Assembly (NCBI GenBank): GCA_050299555.1
Contig: JBNKWA010000016.1
Coordinates: forward strand, 7,025 to 71,024
Direction: 5' to 3'
Length of the DNA stretch: 64,000 nucleotides
Origin: JBNKWA01 sp050299555
GTDB lineage: Bacteria; Pseudomonadota; Alphaproteobacteria; Rhodobacterales; Rhodobacteraceae
How positions within the stretch are numbered: the stretch's first letter is position 1; each line of letters opens with the position of its first letter. The translations under genes and the position numbers were made by a program. Under the pieces are notes generated by a model. The model was not told where the DNA came from, searched no databases, and saw only the letters and a list, made by a program, of their open reading frames with translations. Of the stretch, positions 8,447 to 15,462 are shown piece after piece.

Positions 8447-8687
8447 CTCGTTGAAAAAGGCGATGGCAGGACTCCCGCTGACTTGCGGCAATGATGGCTT
8501 CGGCGCTGACGGGTTGCAAGCGCGTGCGGCGCAACAATATGCCCTCGTCCCGGCACCGGTCAGCAAATGAGGACAAATTAGGCAGTGCCGGCCAGGGTGC
8601 GACACGCCGCAGCTTTACAGGGCTGCGAGCGTCTGTTTTACCTGTGCCCAATCAACAGGGCTGAAGGGCCTGCAACAGGGAAACAGT

Positions 8688-9773
8688 ATGGCTGACACGG
8701 CCGTAGAGGCGTTCGTAGCCTTTGACCACGTGCAAAAGAGCTATGACGGCGAGACGCTTGTCGTCAAAGACCTGAACCTCAACATCGGCCGGGGCGAGTT
8801 CCTGACCATGCTCGGCCCTTCGGGGTCCGGCAAGACCACCTGCCTGATGATGCTGGCAGGCTTCGAGACTGCCACCCACGGCGACATCCTTCTTGCCGGC
8901 AAGCCGATCAACAACATCCCGCCGCACAAGCGCGGCATCGGCATGGTGTTCCAGAACTACGCACTTTTCCCGCACATGACGGTGGGCGAGAACCTGAGCT
9001 TCCCACTTGAGGTTCGCGGGATGGGCAAGTCCGAGCGCGAAACCAAGGTCAGGGCGGCGCTCGACATGGTGCAGATGGGCGCGTTCGCCGGCCGCCGTCC
9101 GGCGCAGCTGTCGGGCGGCCAGCAGCAGCGGATCGCATTGGCCCGCGCGCTGGTCTTCGAGCCCGAGCTGGTGCTGATGGACGAGCCCTTGGGTGCGCTC
9201 GACAAGCAGCTGCGCGAACACATGCAGTTCGAGATCAAGCACCTGCACGAGCGGCTGGGCGTCACCGTGGTCTATGTTACCCACGACCAGTCCGAGGCGC
9301 TGACGATGTCCGACAGGATTGCCGTCTTCAATGACGGCGTGATCCAACAGCTCGCGTCGCCGGAGGACCTTTACGAGCGGCCGGAGAACGCCTTCGTCGC
9401 TCAGTTCATCGGCGAGAACAACAAGTTGGGTGGGACCGTCAAGGCGCTGGACAACGGCCACGCGGTGGTGGAGGTCGACGGCGGGCTGACCTTCGACGCA
9501 TTGCCGGTGAGCTGCGGCCCGGCCGGAAGCCGAACCATGCTGTCGATCCGTCCCGAGCGGGTTAGCGTGAGCGGCGACGGCCCGAATACGGCCGAGGCCC
9601 AGGTACTGGAGTTGATCTATCTCGGCGACCATATCCGCTGCCGGCTGGCGGTGGCGGGCCACGACGACTTTATCGTCAAGGTGCCGAATGCCGCTGGCCA
9701 CAAACATTTGGTCGTTGGCGAGATGGCCCGGGTCAGCTGGCAGACCGAGGATTGCCGGGCGCTGGACGCCTGA
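8688..9773 (+). CDS. ABC transporter ATP-binding protein, PotA-like (polyamine/opine/Fe type)
   Basis: This 361-residue ATPase energises the importer encoded by the genes to the right. Motifs are Walker A (GPSGSGKTTC), Q-loop VFQNYALFPHMTV, signature LSGGQQQRIALARAL, Walker B (LVLMDEPLGALD) and H-loop YVTHDQSEALTMSD. The C-terminal third is a TOBE domain (ending VSWQTEDCRALDA), as in PotA/FbpC/PotG. It is the first gene of a five-gene unit. The 240 bases on its left separate it from the divergent Anbu operon and hold both promoters. The polyamine-type call rests on the binding protein and the two PotB/PotC-like permeases downstream. The actual ligand could also be an opine or another cationic compound. 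Confidence 0.9.
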   Translation: MADTAVEAFVAFDHVQKSYDGETLVVKDLNLNIGRGEFLTMLGPSGSGKTTCLMMLAGFETATHGDILLAGKPINNIPPHKRGIGMVFQNYALFPHMTVGENLSFPLEVRGMGKSERETKVRAALDMVQMGAFAGRRPAQLSGGQQQRIALARALVFEPELVLMDEPLGALDKQLREHMQFEIKHLHERLGVTVVYVTHDQSEALTMSDRIAVFNDGVIQQLASPEDLYERPENAFVAQFIGENNKLGGTVKALDNGHAVVEVDGGLTFDALPVSCGPAGSRTMLSIRPERVSVSGDGPNTAEAQVLELIYLGDHIRCRLAVAGHDDFIVKVPNAAGHKHLVVGEMARVSWQTEDCRALDA

Positions 9774-9843
9774 CATTGGGCGGGTCGCGCCCCGGGCCTG
9801 GCCCGCAATTTACGCATCGACACGATCAACTGGGAGAAGACGG

Positions 9844-10971
9844 ATGACAATGAAATACCTGTTCGCGGCGGCGGCCCTAGCGCTCGCGCCAGCGGGCGCG
9901 TCCCTGGCGCAGGATATCGAGCCCTGCGACGGCTGCGCCGACAGCATGACCGTGGTGTCCTGGGGCGGCGCCTATCAGGTCAGCCAGCAGAAAGCCTATT
10001 CGGAGCCCTACGCAGCCGATACCGGCACCTCGTTCGTGTGGGACGAGAGCTCGAACGAAGCGACGGCGAAGATGCGCGCCCAGTTCGAGGCCGGCAACGT
10101 GACGTGGGATCTGGTCGACGTTGAAGGTCCGGACAGCCAGCGGCTGTGCGACGAAGGCCTGGCCATGGAAGTCAACTTCGACGAGATGCTGGCGCCGGGT
10201 GATGACGGCTCGACGCCAACCGCCGATTTCGGCCCGTCGCGGATCAACGAATGCTTCATCCCGCAGATCGTGTTCTCGACCACTTTCGGCTATCGCACCG
10301 ACGTGGCCGAGTGGAGCGGCGCCGAGCCCGACAACCTGTGCGCGCTGTTCGATCTGGAGACCTTCCCCGGCAAGCGCAGCCTCGAGAAGCGGCCCAAGAA
10401 GAACCTGGAATGGGCGCTTCTGTGCGACGGCGTGGCCAAGGAAGACCTTTACACCGTGCTCGACGAGGATGGCGGCGTGGACCGCGCGCTGGCCAAGCTC
10501 GACACCATCAAGGACCAGGTGGTCTGGTGGTCGGCCGGTGCCGAGACGCCACAGCTTCTGGCCGACAAGGAAGTCGTCATGGGCTCCACCTACAACGGTC
10601 GCCTGTTCTCGGTAATCGAGGAGCAGAAGCAGCCGGTGAAGATGCTGTGGGACTGGCAGGTGTTCGACTTTGACGGCTGGATCATCCCCGCCGACCTGCC
10701 CGAGGACCGGCTGGCGCGGGTCGAGAACTTTGTCCGCTTCGCCACCGACACCCAGCGGCTGGCCGATCAGGCCAAGTACATCTCCTACGGCCCAGCCCGC
10801 GCCTCGTCGCAGCCGCTGGTCACGACCCACGCCGAGCTCGGCATCGAGATGGGGCCGCACATGCCCACCAACCCGGCCAACCAGAAGAACTATCTGGTCA
10901 ACAACATCGAGTGGTGGGCCGACAACCAGGACGAGGTGGAAGAGCGCTTCCAGTCCTGGCTGGCACAGTAA
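9844..10971 (+). CDS. Periplasmic substrate-binding protein, PotD/PotF-like
   Basis: This 375-residue protein has a clear Sec signal peptide (MTMKYLFAAAALALAPAGASLAQ). The start follows GGGAGAAGACGG; a longer in-frame extension overlaps potA and lacks a signal peptide, so it was rejected. The mature protein has SMTVVSWGGAYQVSQQKAYSEPY near its start and FDGWIIPADLPEDRL and SYGPARASSQPL near its end, typical of spermidine/putrescine-type binding proteins (SBP_bac_8 family). A CDGC pair right after the signal peptide may form a disulfide. A strong hairpin follows the stop, as is common for highly expressed binding-protein genes. The ligand is not determinable here. Confidence 0.9.
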   Translation: MTMKYLFAAAALALAPAGASLAQDIEPCDGCADSMTVVSWGGAYQVSQQKAYSEPYAADTGTSFVWDESSNEATAKMRAQFEAGNVTWDLVDVEGPDSQRLCDEGLAMEVNFDEMLAPGDDGSTPTADFGPSRINECFIPQIVFSTTFGYRTDVAEWSGAEPDNLCALFDLETFPGKRSLEKRPKKNLEWALLCDGVAKEDLYTVLDEDGGVDRALAKLDTIKDQVVWWSAGAETPQLLADKEVVMGSTYNGRLFSVIEEQKQPVKMLWDWQVFDFDGWIIPADLPEDRLARVENFVRFATDTQRLADQAKYISYGPARASSQPLVTTHAELGIEMGPHMPTNPANQKNYLVNNIEWWADNQDEVEERFQSWLAQ

Positions 10972-10991
10972 GGGCCCAGCTCTAAGGCATC

Positions 10992-11016
10992 CCGCCGGGC
11001 GATCATCGCCCGGCGG
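10992..11016 (+). terminator. Strong intra-operon hairpin after the binding-protein gene
   Basis: CCGCCGGGCGA and TCGCCCGGCGG form a perfect 11-bp stem with a TCA loop, 20 bases after the binding-protein stop and 25 bases before the next start. There is no T-run, and the operon continues. It therefore more likely stabilises the potA-potD part of the message or attenuates read-through than acts as a full terminator. Confidence 0.65.
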
Positions 11017-11040
11017 ACCGGACAGGCGAAGGGGACGTTC

Positions 11041-11331
11041 ATGCCCAAGGGCTACATCATCGCCCACATCACGGTGAAGGATCCGGAGGCGTACAAGGAA
11101 TACGTTGTCCGCGACACGCCGATCCTCGAGGGGCACGGCGCCCGGTTCATCGTTCGTGGCGGGCAGTCGCAGGTCCCCGAGGGCGTGGCGCAGGACCGTC
11201 ATGTGGTGATCGAGTTCCCAAGCTATGCGGCCGCCCTGGCAGCCTACAACGACCCAGAATATCAGGCCGTCGCCGATATCCGGCGACGCACCGCCGACAG
11301 CACCATCGTTCTGGTGGAGGGCACGGAATGA
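11041..11331 (+). CDS. DUF1330 family protein embedded in the ABC operon
   Basis: This 96-residue protein begins MPKGYIIAHITVKDPEAYKEY and contains RFIVRGG, VVIEFPSYAAALAAYNDPEYQ and the closing TIVLVEG, the full DUF1330 pattern. The family has a dimeric alpha/beta ferredoxin-like fold related to antibiotic monooxygenase-type domains, with no agreed function. It lies between the binding-protein gene and the first permease, and its stop overlaps the permease start (ATGA), so it is translationally coupled. An operon position this tight suggests it acts on or senses the imported compound; that is inference. Confidence 0.88.
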   Translation: MPKGYIIAHITVKDPEAYKEYVVRDTPILEGHGARFIVRGGQSQVPEGVAQDRHVVIEFPSYAAALAAYNDPEYQAVADIRRRTADSTIVLVEGTE

Positions 11332-12602
11332 CCGACATGACGGCCCCGACCGGGCCGATGCTGGCCGCCGACGGAACGCCGCTCAAGAAGTCGCTGGCAC
11401 GCGCGCTCAGGGCGCAGAAGCTGCGCGCACTTATGCTGATCGCGCCGCTCCTGCTTTTCGTGCTGGTCAGCTTTGTAGCGCCGATCGCCGACATGCTGTT
11501 TCGTTCGGTCCAGAACGATATCGTCGCCGACACCCTGCCCAAGACGGTGGTCGCCCTGAAGGACTGGAGCTATCAGAGCGGCGAGGTGCCGGACGAGCCT
11601 GTCTTTGCCGCGCTGGCGGCCGACCTGCAGGTCGCGGTCGAGGCGAAGTCGCACACCCGCCTGGGACAGCGACTGAACTATGAATATTCAGGCATCGCCT
11701 CGCTGTTCCGCAAATCGGGCCGTGAAGTCTCGAAATGGGACCTGGCCGCCGATGCACCGTTCCGCGACAAGTTCGCCGAGATCGACGACGACTGGCTTGA
11801 CCTCGATGTCTGGCGCACCATCAAGCAATATTCCGGCCGTTACACGGACGGCTATTTCCTGGCGGCGACGGATCTGCGGAAGACTGCGGAAGGACCGGAA
11901 TGGGTGCCCGACCGCGACGCAATCTACGTCAAGCTTTTCATCCGCACGCTAGTCATGAGCCTGGCTATCACCGGCACCTGCATCCTGCTCGGTTATCCGG
12001 TGGCGTTCCTGTTGTCGACCCTGCCGCTGAGGACCTCGAACCTGCTGATGATCCTGGTCCTGCTGCCGTTCTGGACCTCGCTTCTGGTGCGCACCGCCTC
12101 GTGGAAGGTGCTGCTGCAGCAGCAGGGTGTGATCAACAACACTCTGGTCGCGCTTGGGCTGATCTCGGACACCAACCGGCTGGAGTTGATCAACAACCAG
12201 ACCGGCACCATCATTGCCATGACGCACATCCTGCTGCCGTTCATGATCCTGCCGCTCTATTCGGTGATGCGGACCATCCCACCCTCGTACGTGCGGGCGG
12301 CGAAATCGCTGGGCGCCAACGACTGGACGGCGTTCTGGCGCGTCTACTTCCCCCAATCGGTGCCGGGGATCGGGGCTGGCTCGATCCTCGTCTTCATCCT
12401 GGCAATCGGCTACTACATCACGCCCGAGCTGGTTGGCGGCACCACCGGTGTCTTCATTTCGAACCGGATCGCCTATCACATCTCTTCGTCGCTCAACTGG
12501 GGACTGGCCGCCGCACTTGGCACTATCCTGCTGGTGCTGGTGCTGGCGCTCTACTGGATCTACGACCGCATCGTCGGCATCGACAACGTCAAGCTGGGGT
12601 AG
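11328..12602 (+). CDS. ABC transporter permease, PotB-like
   Basis: This 424-residue inner-membrane permease is longer than classic PotB (about 285) because roughly 150 hydrophilic residues lie between the first membrane segment (LMLIAPLLLFVLVSFVAPI) and the next (VMSLAITGTCILLGYPVAFL). That periplasmic insertion is seen in one branch of polyamine/opine permeases. The permease signature for ATPase coupling is AAKSLGANDWTAFWRVYFP. It overlaps the DUF1330 gene by four bases and is followed after five bases by the second permease. It forms a heterodimeric channel with that permease. Confidence 0.9.
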   Translation: MTDMTAPTGPMLAADGTPLKKSLARALRAQKLRALMLIAPLLLFVLVSFVAPIADMLFRSVQNDIVADTLPKTVVALKDWSYQSGEVPDEPVFAALAADLQVAVEAKSHTRLGQRLNYEYSGIASLFRKSGREVSKWDLAADAPFRDKFAEIDDDWLDLDVWRTIKQYSGRYTDGYFLAATDLRKTAEGPEWVPDRDAIYVKLFIRTLVMSLAITGTCILLGYPVAFLLSTLPLRTSNLLMILVLLPFWTSLLVRTASWKVLLQQQGVINNTLVALGLISDTNRLELINNQTGTIIAMTHILLPFMILPLYSVMRTIPPSYVRAAKSLGANDWTAFWRVYFPQSVPGIGAGSILVFILAIGYYITPELVGGTTGVFISNRIAYHISSSLNWGLAAALGTILLVLVLALYWIYDRIVGIDNVKLG

Positions 12603-12607
12603 AGTGA

Positions 12608-13459
12608 ATGGCGCTTCCGATCTATGCCTCGACCGGCCAGAAGCTTTGGTACTATGGCTTCCGCATCATCTGCGCGCTGATCTTCCTGTTCCTGATCATT
12701 CCGATCGCCATCATCGTGCCGCTGAGCTTCAACGCCACCGATTTCTTCACCTTTACCCCCGAGATGCTGCGCCTCGACCCGGCGGGCTACTCGCTGAAGC
12801 ACTACCAGGACTTCTTCACCAACCCAGACTGGACCGGTGCCCTCGCCAATTCGCTGAAGATCGCGCCGATGGCGACGTTGATCTCGGTGACCCTGGGCAC
12901 TGTGGCCGCCATCGGCCTGTCGCAAAGCCACGTGCCGTTCCGTTCGGCAATCATGGCGATCCTGATCTCTCCGATGATTGTGCCTTTGATCATCTCGGCG
13001 GCGGGAATGTATTTCTTCTATTCGCGTATCGGGCTGCAGGGCAGCTATTGGGGCGTGGTGCTGGCCCACGCCGCCCTCGGCATCCCCTTCGTCATCATCA
13101 CCGTCACGGCGACGCTGGTTGGCTTCGACCGTTCGCTGGTCCGCGCCGCGGCCAATCTTGGTGCCAATCCCGTGCGCACCTTCTTCAAGGTGCAGATGCC
13201 GCTGATCCTGCCCGGCGTGATCTCGGGCGCTCTGTTTGCCTTCATCACTTCGTTCGACGAGGTGGTGGTGGTGCTTTTCGTCGGCTCGGCGGCGCAGACC
13301 ACCCTGCCCTGGCAGATGTTCCTCGGCCTGCGCGAACAGATCAGCCCGACGATCCTCGCCGTCGCCACGGTGCTGGTGTCGATTTCGGTGCTGCTGCTAG
13401 CTACGCTGGAAATCCTGCGGCGGCGCTCGGAGCGGCTGCGGGGCATGAGCCCGGGATAG
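12608..13459 (+). CDS. ABC transporter permease, PotC-like
   Basis: This 283-residue inner-membrane protein has about six membrane helices, starting with IICALIFLFLIIPIAIIVPL. The cytoplasmic coupling loop reads RAAANLGANPVRTFFKVQMP, with the conserved EAA-type Gly in NLGANP. It is the last gene of the importer operon and the partner of the PotB-like permease. The length matches PotC. A gap of about 90 bases follows before an unrelated small membrane-protein gene. Confidence 0.9.
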   Translation: MALPIYASTGQKLWYYGFRIICALIFLFLIIPIAIIVPLSFNATDFFTFTPEMLRLDPAGYSLKHYQDFFTNPDWTGALANSLKIAPMATLISVTLGTVAAIGLSQSHVPFRSAIMAILISPMIVPLIISAAGMYFFYSRIGLQGSYWGVVLAHAALGIPFVIITVTATLVGFDRSLVRAAANLGANPVRTFFKVQMPLILPGVISGALFAFITSFDEVVVVLFVGSAAQTTLPWQMFLGLREQISPTILAVATVLVSISVLLLATLEILRRRSERLRGMSPG

Positions 13460-13552
13460 GTTCCTCGGCGCGGGTCCGGTCTTCGGCGCGCGGGTTTGCA
13501 CCGGACCGGAGCCGGCACTATGTCAGACTAACCGTCCTGTCCGGGAGCGCCG

Positions 13553-14044
13553 ATGCCCATTGCCGCCCTGTTCCTGATCCTTTCCGGCGCCGTCGCCGTG
13601 GCCTGGCTTTATCCCGCCTATCGGGTCTTGGCCGGTGCAGTGGTGCTGCTTTTCCTGGGGCTGATCGCCGCCTATTTCCTGACCACCGGTAGCGAGACGG
13701 ATCGCGCCACCAGCCGCATCCCGGCCGATGCGCTGGTGCTGGAGGACGTCAAACTGGGCCCGATCGGAACCGCCCAGCGGCTGACCGGCAGGGTCACCAA
13801 CCGGTCGGACCGGTACACGCTTTTGGCCTTGGACCTGCGGGTAACGCTGGACGACTGCCCCGAGCCGGACAGCGCGCCGGAGGAATGCGAGACCATTGCC
13901 GAAAGTGACGGAACAGCACTGGTGGATGTGCCGCCGGGACAGAGCCGTGCCTTTCAGGCTGCACTGCGCTTTGCCGACGTACCGGAGCCCCATGGCACCA
14001 TCGTCTGGCGCGAGGCGGTCACCGGAACGCGGGCGAGCGAATAG
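13553..14044 (+). CDS. Hypothetical membrane-anchored protein with an FxLYD-like exported domain
   Basis: This 163-residue protein is not a family I recognise with certainty. Two hydrophobic helices open it (IAALFLILSGAVAVAWLYPAY and a following GAVVLLFLGLIAAYFL). A hydrophilic domain then begins VLEDVKLGPIGTAQRLTGRVTNRSD. That beta-strand pattern, with a later DVPPGQSRAFQAAL, resembles FxLYD-type domains of small exported proteins. It sits downstream of the importer in the same direction but with its own spacing. A palindromic hairpin follows it. No catalytic motif is visible. Confidence 0.65.
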   Translation: MPIAALFLILSGAVAVAWLYPAYRVLAGAVVLLFLGLIAAYFLTTGSETDRATSRIPADALVLEDVKLGPIGTAQRLTGRVTNRSDRYTLLALDLRVTLDDCPEPDSAPEECETIAESDGTALVDVPPGQSRAFQAALRFADVPEPHGTIVWREAVTGTRASE

Positions 14045-14060
14045 CCCGGTAGGTGCTTCC

Positions 14061-14077
14061 GCCCGGCGCCGGGCTTT
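14061..14077 (+). terminator. Possible intrinsic terminator
   Basis: GCCCGGCGCCGGGC is a 14-base perfect palindrome followed by TTT, 17 bases after the stop of the small membrane-protein gene. A second CCCGG upstream at 14045-14049 could compete for pairing. The T-run is short, so efficiency is uncertain. Confidence 0.45.
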
Positions 14078-14148
14078 GCTAGACCGCGAACAAGGGAGAC
14101 CGTGCCGGCGAGGCGTCGGCATCTCCGGGAACCGGTGAGGATCGCGCC

Positions 14149-14385
14149 ATGAATTGCATCTTCGTGCAGCTGCGCTGCAGGCCCGGCAAGACCTACGAGG
14201 TCGCAGACGCGATCTACAACCGCGAGATCGTCTCCGAGCTGTACTCCACCTCGGGCGACTTCGATCTGCTTCTGAAGCTCTACGTCCCCGAGGGTGAGGA
14301 TGTGGGCAAGTTCGTCAACGATCGCATCCTCGACATCCCGAACATCGATCGATCGCTGACCACGCTGACCTTCAGGGGCTTCTGA
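14149..14385 (+). CDS. Stand-alone Lrp/AsnC ligand-binding (RAM) domain protein
   Basis: This 78-residue protein consists only of the effector-binding RAM domain of Lrp/AsnC regulators: CIFVQLRCRPGKTYEVADAI, then SELYSTSGDFDLLLKLYVPE and RSLTTLTFRGF. The helix-turn-helix domain is absent. The start has an upstream GTGAGG. Such stand-alone RAM proteins occur widely in alphaproteobacteria and may bind amino acids or modulate full-length Lrp proteins. The gene appears monocistronic. Confidence 0.85.
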   Translation: MNCIFVQLRCRPGKTYEVADAIYNREIVSELYSTSGDFDLLLKLYVPEGEDVGKFVNDRILDIPNIDRSLTTLTFRGF

Positions 14386-14438
14386 GGTCGACGGGGCGCA
14401 CCGGGGGTGGTCGGCTGCGCCCGCCTGCCGTCTCGATC

Positions 14439-14672
14439 CTAGTTCGCCGATCCGGTGGTGCCGTTCTTCAAGGGCAGCGGCACCGGACCCGAGCTGCCGG
14501 CGCCATTTGACATCGGCCTCGGCTCGGAGGTGCGGAAGGGGCTCTCCGGGCGCACGCCCCGATCGCGCTCGCTGGCAAAGCGGTCGCCGAGTTCAATGAA
14601 GGTGTCGAGCCTCTTCAGCTCGGCGCGAAGATGCTCGCGGCGTTCCTTGGCGTAGGTAAGAAGATCGCTCAT
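14439..14672 (-). CDS. Small hypothetical protein with a helical N-terminal half
   Basis: The 77-residue product starts MSDLLTYAKERREHLRAELK. The frame stays open further upstream, but the ATG at 14672 begins the plausible protein. The first 40 residues are charged and likely coiled-coil (TYAKERREHLRAELKRLDTF); the rest is Pro/Ser/Gly-rich and likely disordered. No family is recognised. It is convergent with the RAM-domain gene. Confidence 0.6.
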   Translation of the reverse strand: MSDLLTYAKERREHLRAELKRLDTFIELGDRFASERDRGVRPESPFRTSEPRPMSNGAGSSGPVPLPLKNGTTGSAN

Positions 14673-14805
14673 GGTGGTATTTTCCCTGGCTGTGGCCCCG
14701 GGATCGGGGTCGGTAACAGCCCCAAATTGGCCGACCAATCACGGCACCATTGCGCCGCCGGCGTGACCGATTCACGATTTCTTAGCCACGTTGCCGCGTC
14801 AGGAT

Positions 14806-15396
14806 TCAGCGCAACAGCATGTGCCGGAAGGCGGAACAGGTCACCGCCACGATCTCGTCGGCAGTCCAGCCACGGCCGATGGCAAGCTGCTGCCAGCGCG
14901 CAGGATGGGTCTCGGACCAGGCCCAGTCGGCGGCGCGGTCGACAGTCCAGCCTTCGGCGAACGCACCTTCGCCCGCCAGACGGCGCAGCACCGCGGCAAA
15001 GACCGCCCGGATTGCCATCATGCGCTCGTCCCAGGCCTCGCGCGCTTCGGGATCGGTGACGGCGGCAGCCATCATCGCCCCGGCGACCGGCGCGATGGCG
15101 TCGTTGTAGCGCAGCCATTCGGCCGTTACCGCCATCAGCGCCTCGGCGGCTGGCCGCCGCACCGCAGCCCGCCGCAGCGCGCCCTCGAGTCCGCTGCGGG
15201 CATCGTGATCGCGCATCGCTGCGTTCAGCAGGCCGCCGCGGCTGCCGAAGAACAGGTACACGGCCTGCCGCGAGACCCCCGCCTTCTTCGCCACCCCAAC
15301 CATGGTGGCTGCTGCCGCCCCCTGGTTACCGAGGATCGTCCATGTGGCCTTCAGGATCTCGCCGCGGGCCTCGCCTCTCGGTATCCTGTCGCTCAT
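14806..15396 (-). CDS. TetR family transcriptional regulator
   Basis: This 196-residue regulator starts at the ATG at 15396; a TTG six bases upstream is also possible. The N-terminal HTH is standard: ARGEILKATWTILGNQGAAAATMVGVAKKAGVSRQAVYLFFGSRGGLL. The C-terminal effector domain is not diagnostic. It is divergent from an acyl-CoA ligase gene. Between them lies a perfect long palindrome overlapping a consensus-like promoter. The reasonable model is a local repressor of itself and the ligase, released by a fatty or aromatic acyl-CoA. The effector is inferred, not seen. Confidence 0.9.
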   Translation of the reverse strand: MSDRIPRGEARGEILKATWTILGNQGAAAATMVGVAKKAGVSRQAVYLFFGSRGGLLNAAMRDHDARSGLEGALRRAAVRRPAAEALMAVTAEWLRYNDAIAPVAGAMMAAAVTDPEAREAWDERMMAIRAVFAAVLRRLAGEGAFAEGWTVDRAADWAWSETHPARWQQLAIGRGWTADEIVAVTCSAFRHMLLR

Positions 15397-15408
15397 GCGC
15401 AAAGCATA

Positions 15409-15448
15409 TTGACAGGTGTAAAGAAAGGCAATACTTTACACCTGTCAA
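15409..15448. promoter_or_regulatory. Operator palindrome with embedded sigma-70 promoter between TetR gene and acyl-CoA ligase
   Basis: TTGACAGGTGTAAAG (15409-15423) and its exact reverse complement CTTTACACCTGTCAA (15434-15448) flank a 10-base spacer. On the plus strand TTGACA at 15409 and TACTTT at 15432-15437 are 17 bases apart, a good sigma-70 promoter for the ligase gene. On the minus strand TTGACA at 15448-15443 with TTCTTT after 17 bases could serve the regulator gene. A repressor bound here would block both promoters. Confidence 0.8.
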
Positions 15449-15462
15449 CAAGTGGTGCGACC

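Noticed and set aside
10992..11016. Operon terminator ending the importer transcript
   Set aside because: No T-run is present and the DUF1330 and permease genes follow immediately with coupled starts, so full termination is unlikely.
14791..15462. N-terminal extension of the acyl-CoA ligase frame
   Set aside because: It would read through the divergent TetR gene and the operator palindrome. The ATG at 15463 gives the normal family start.
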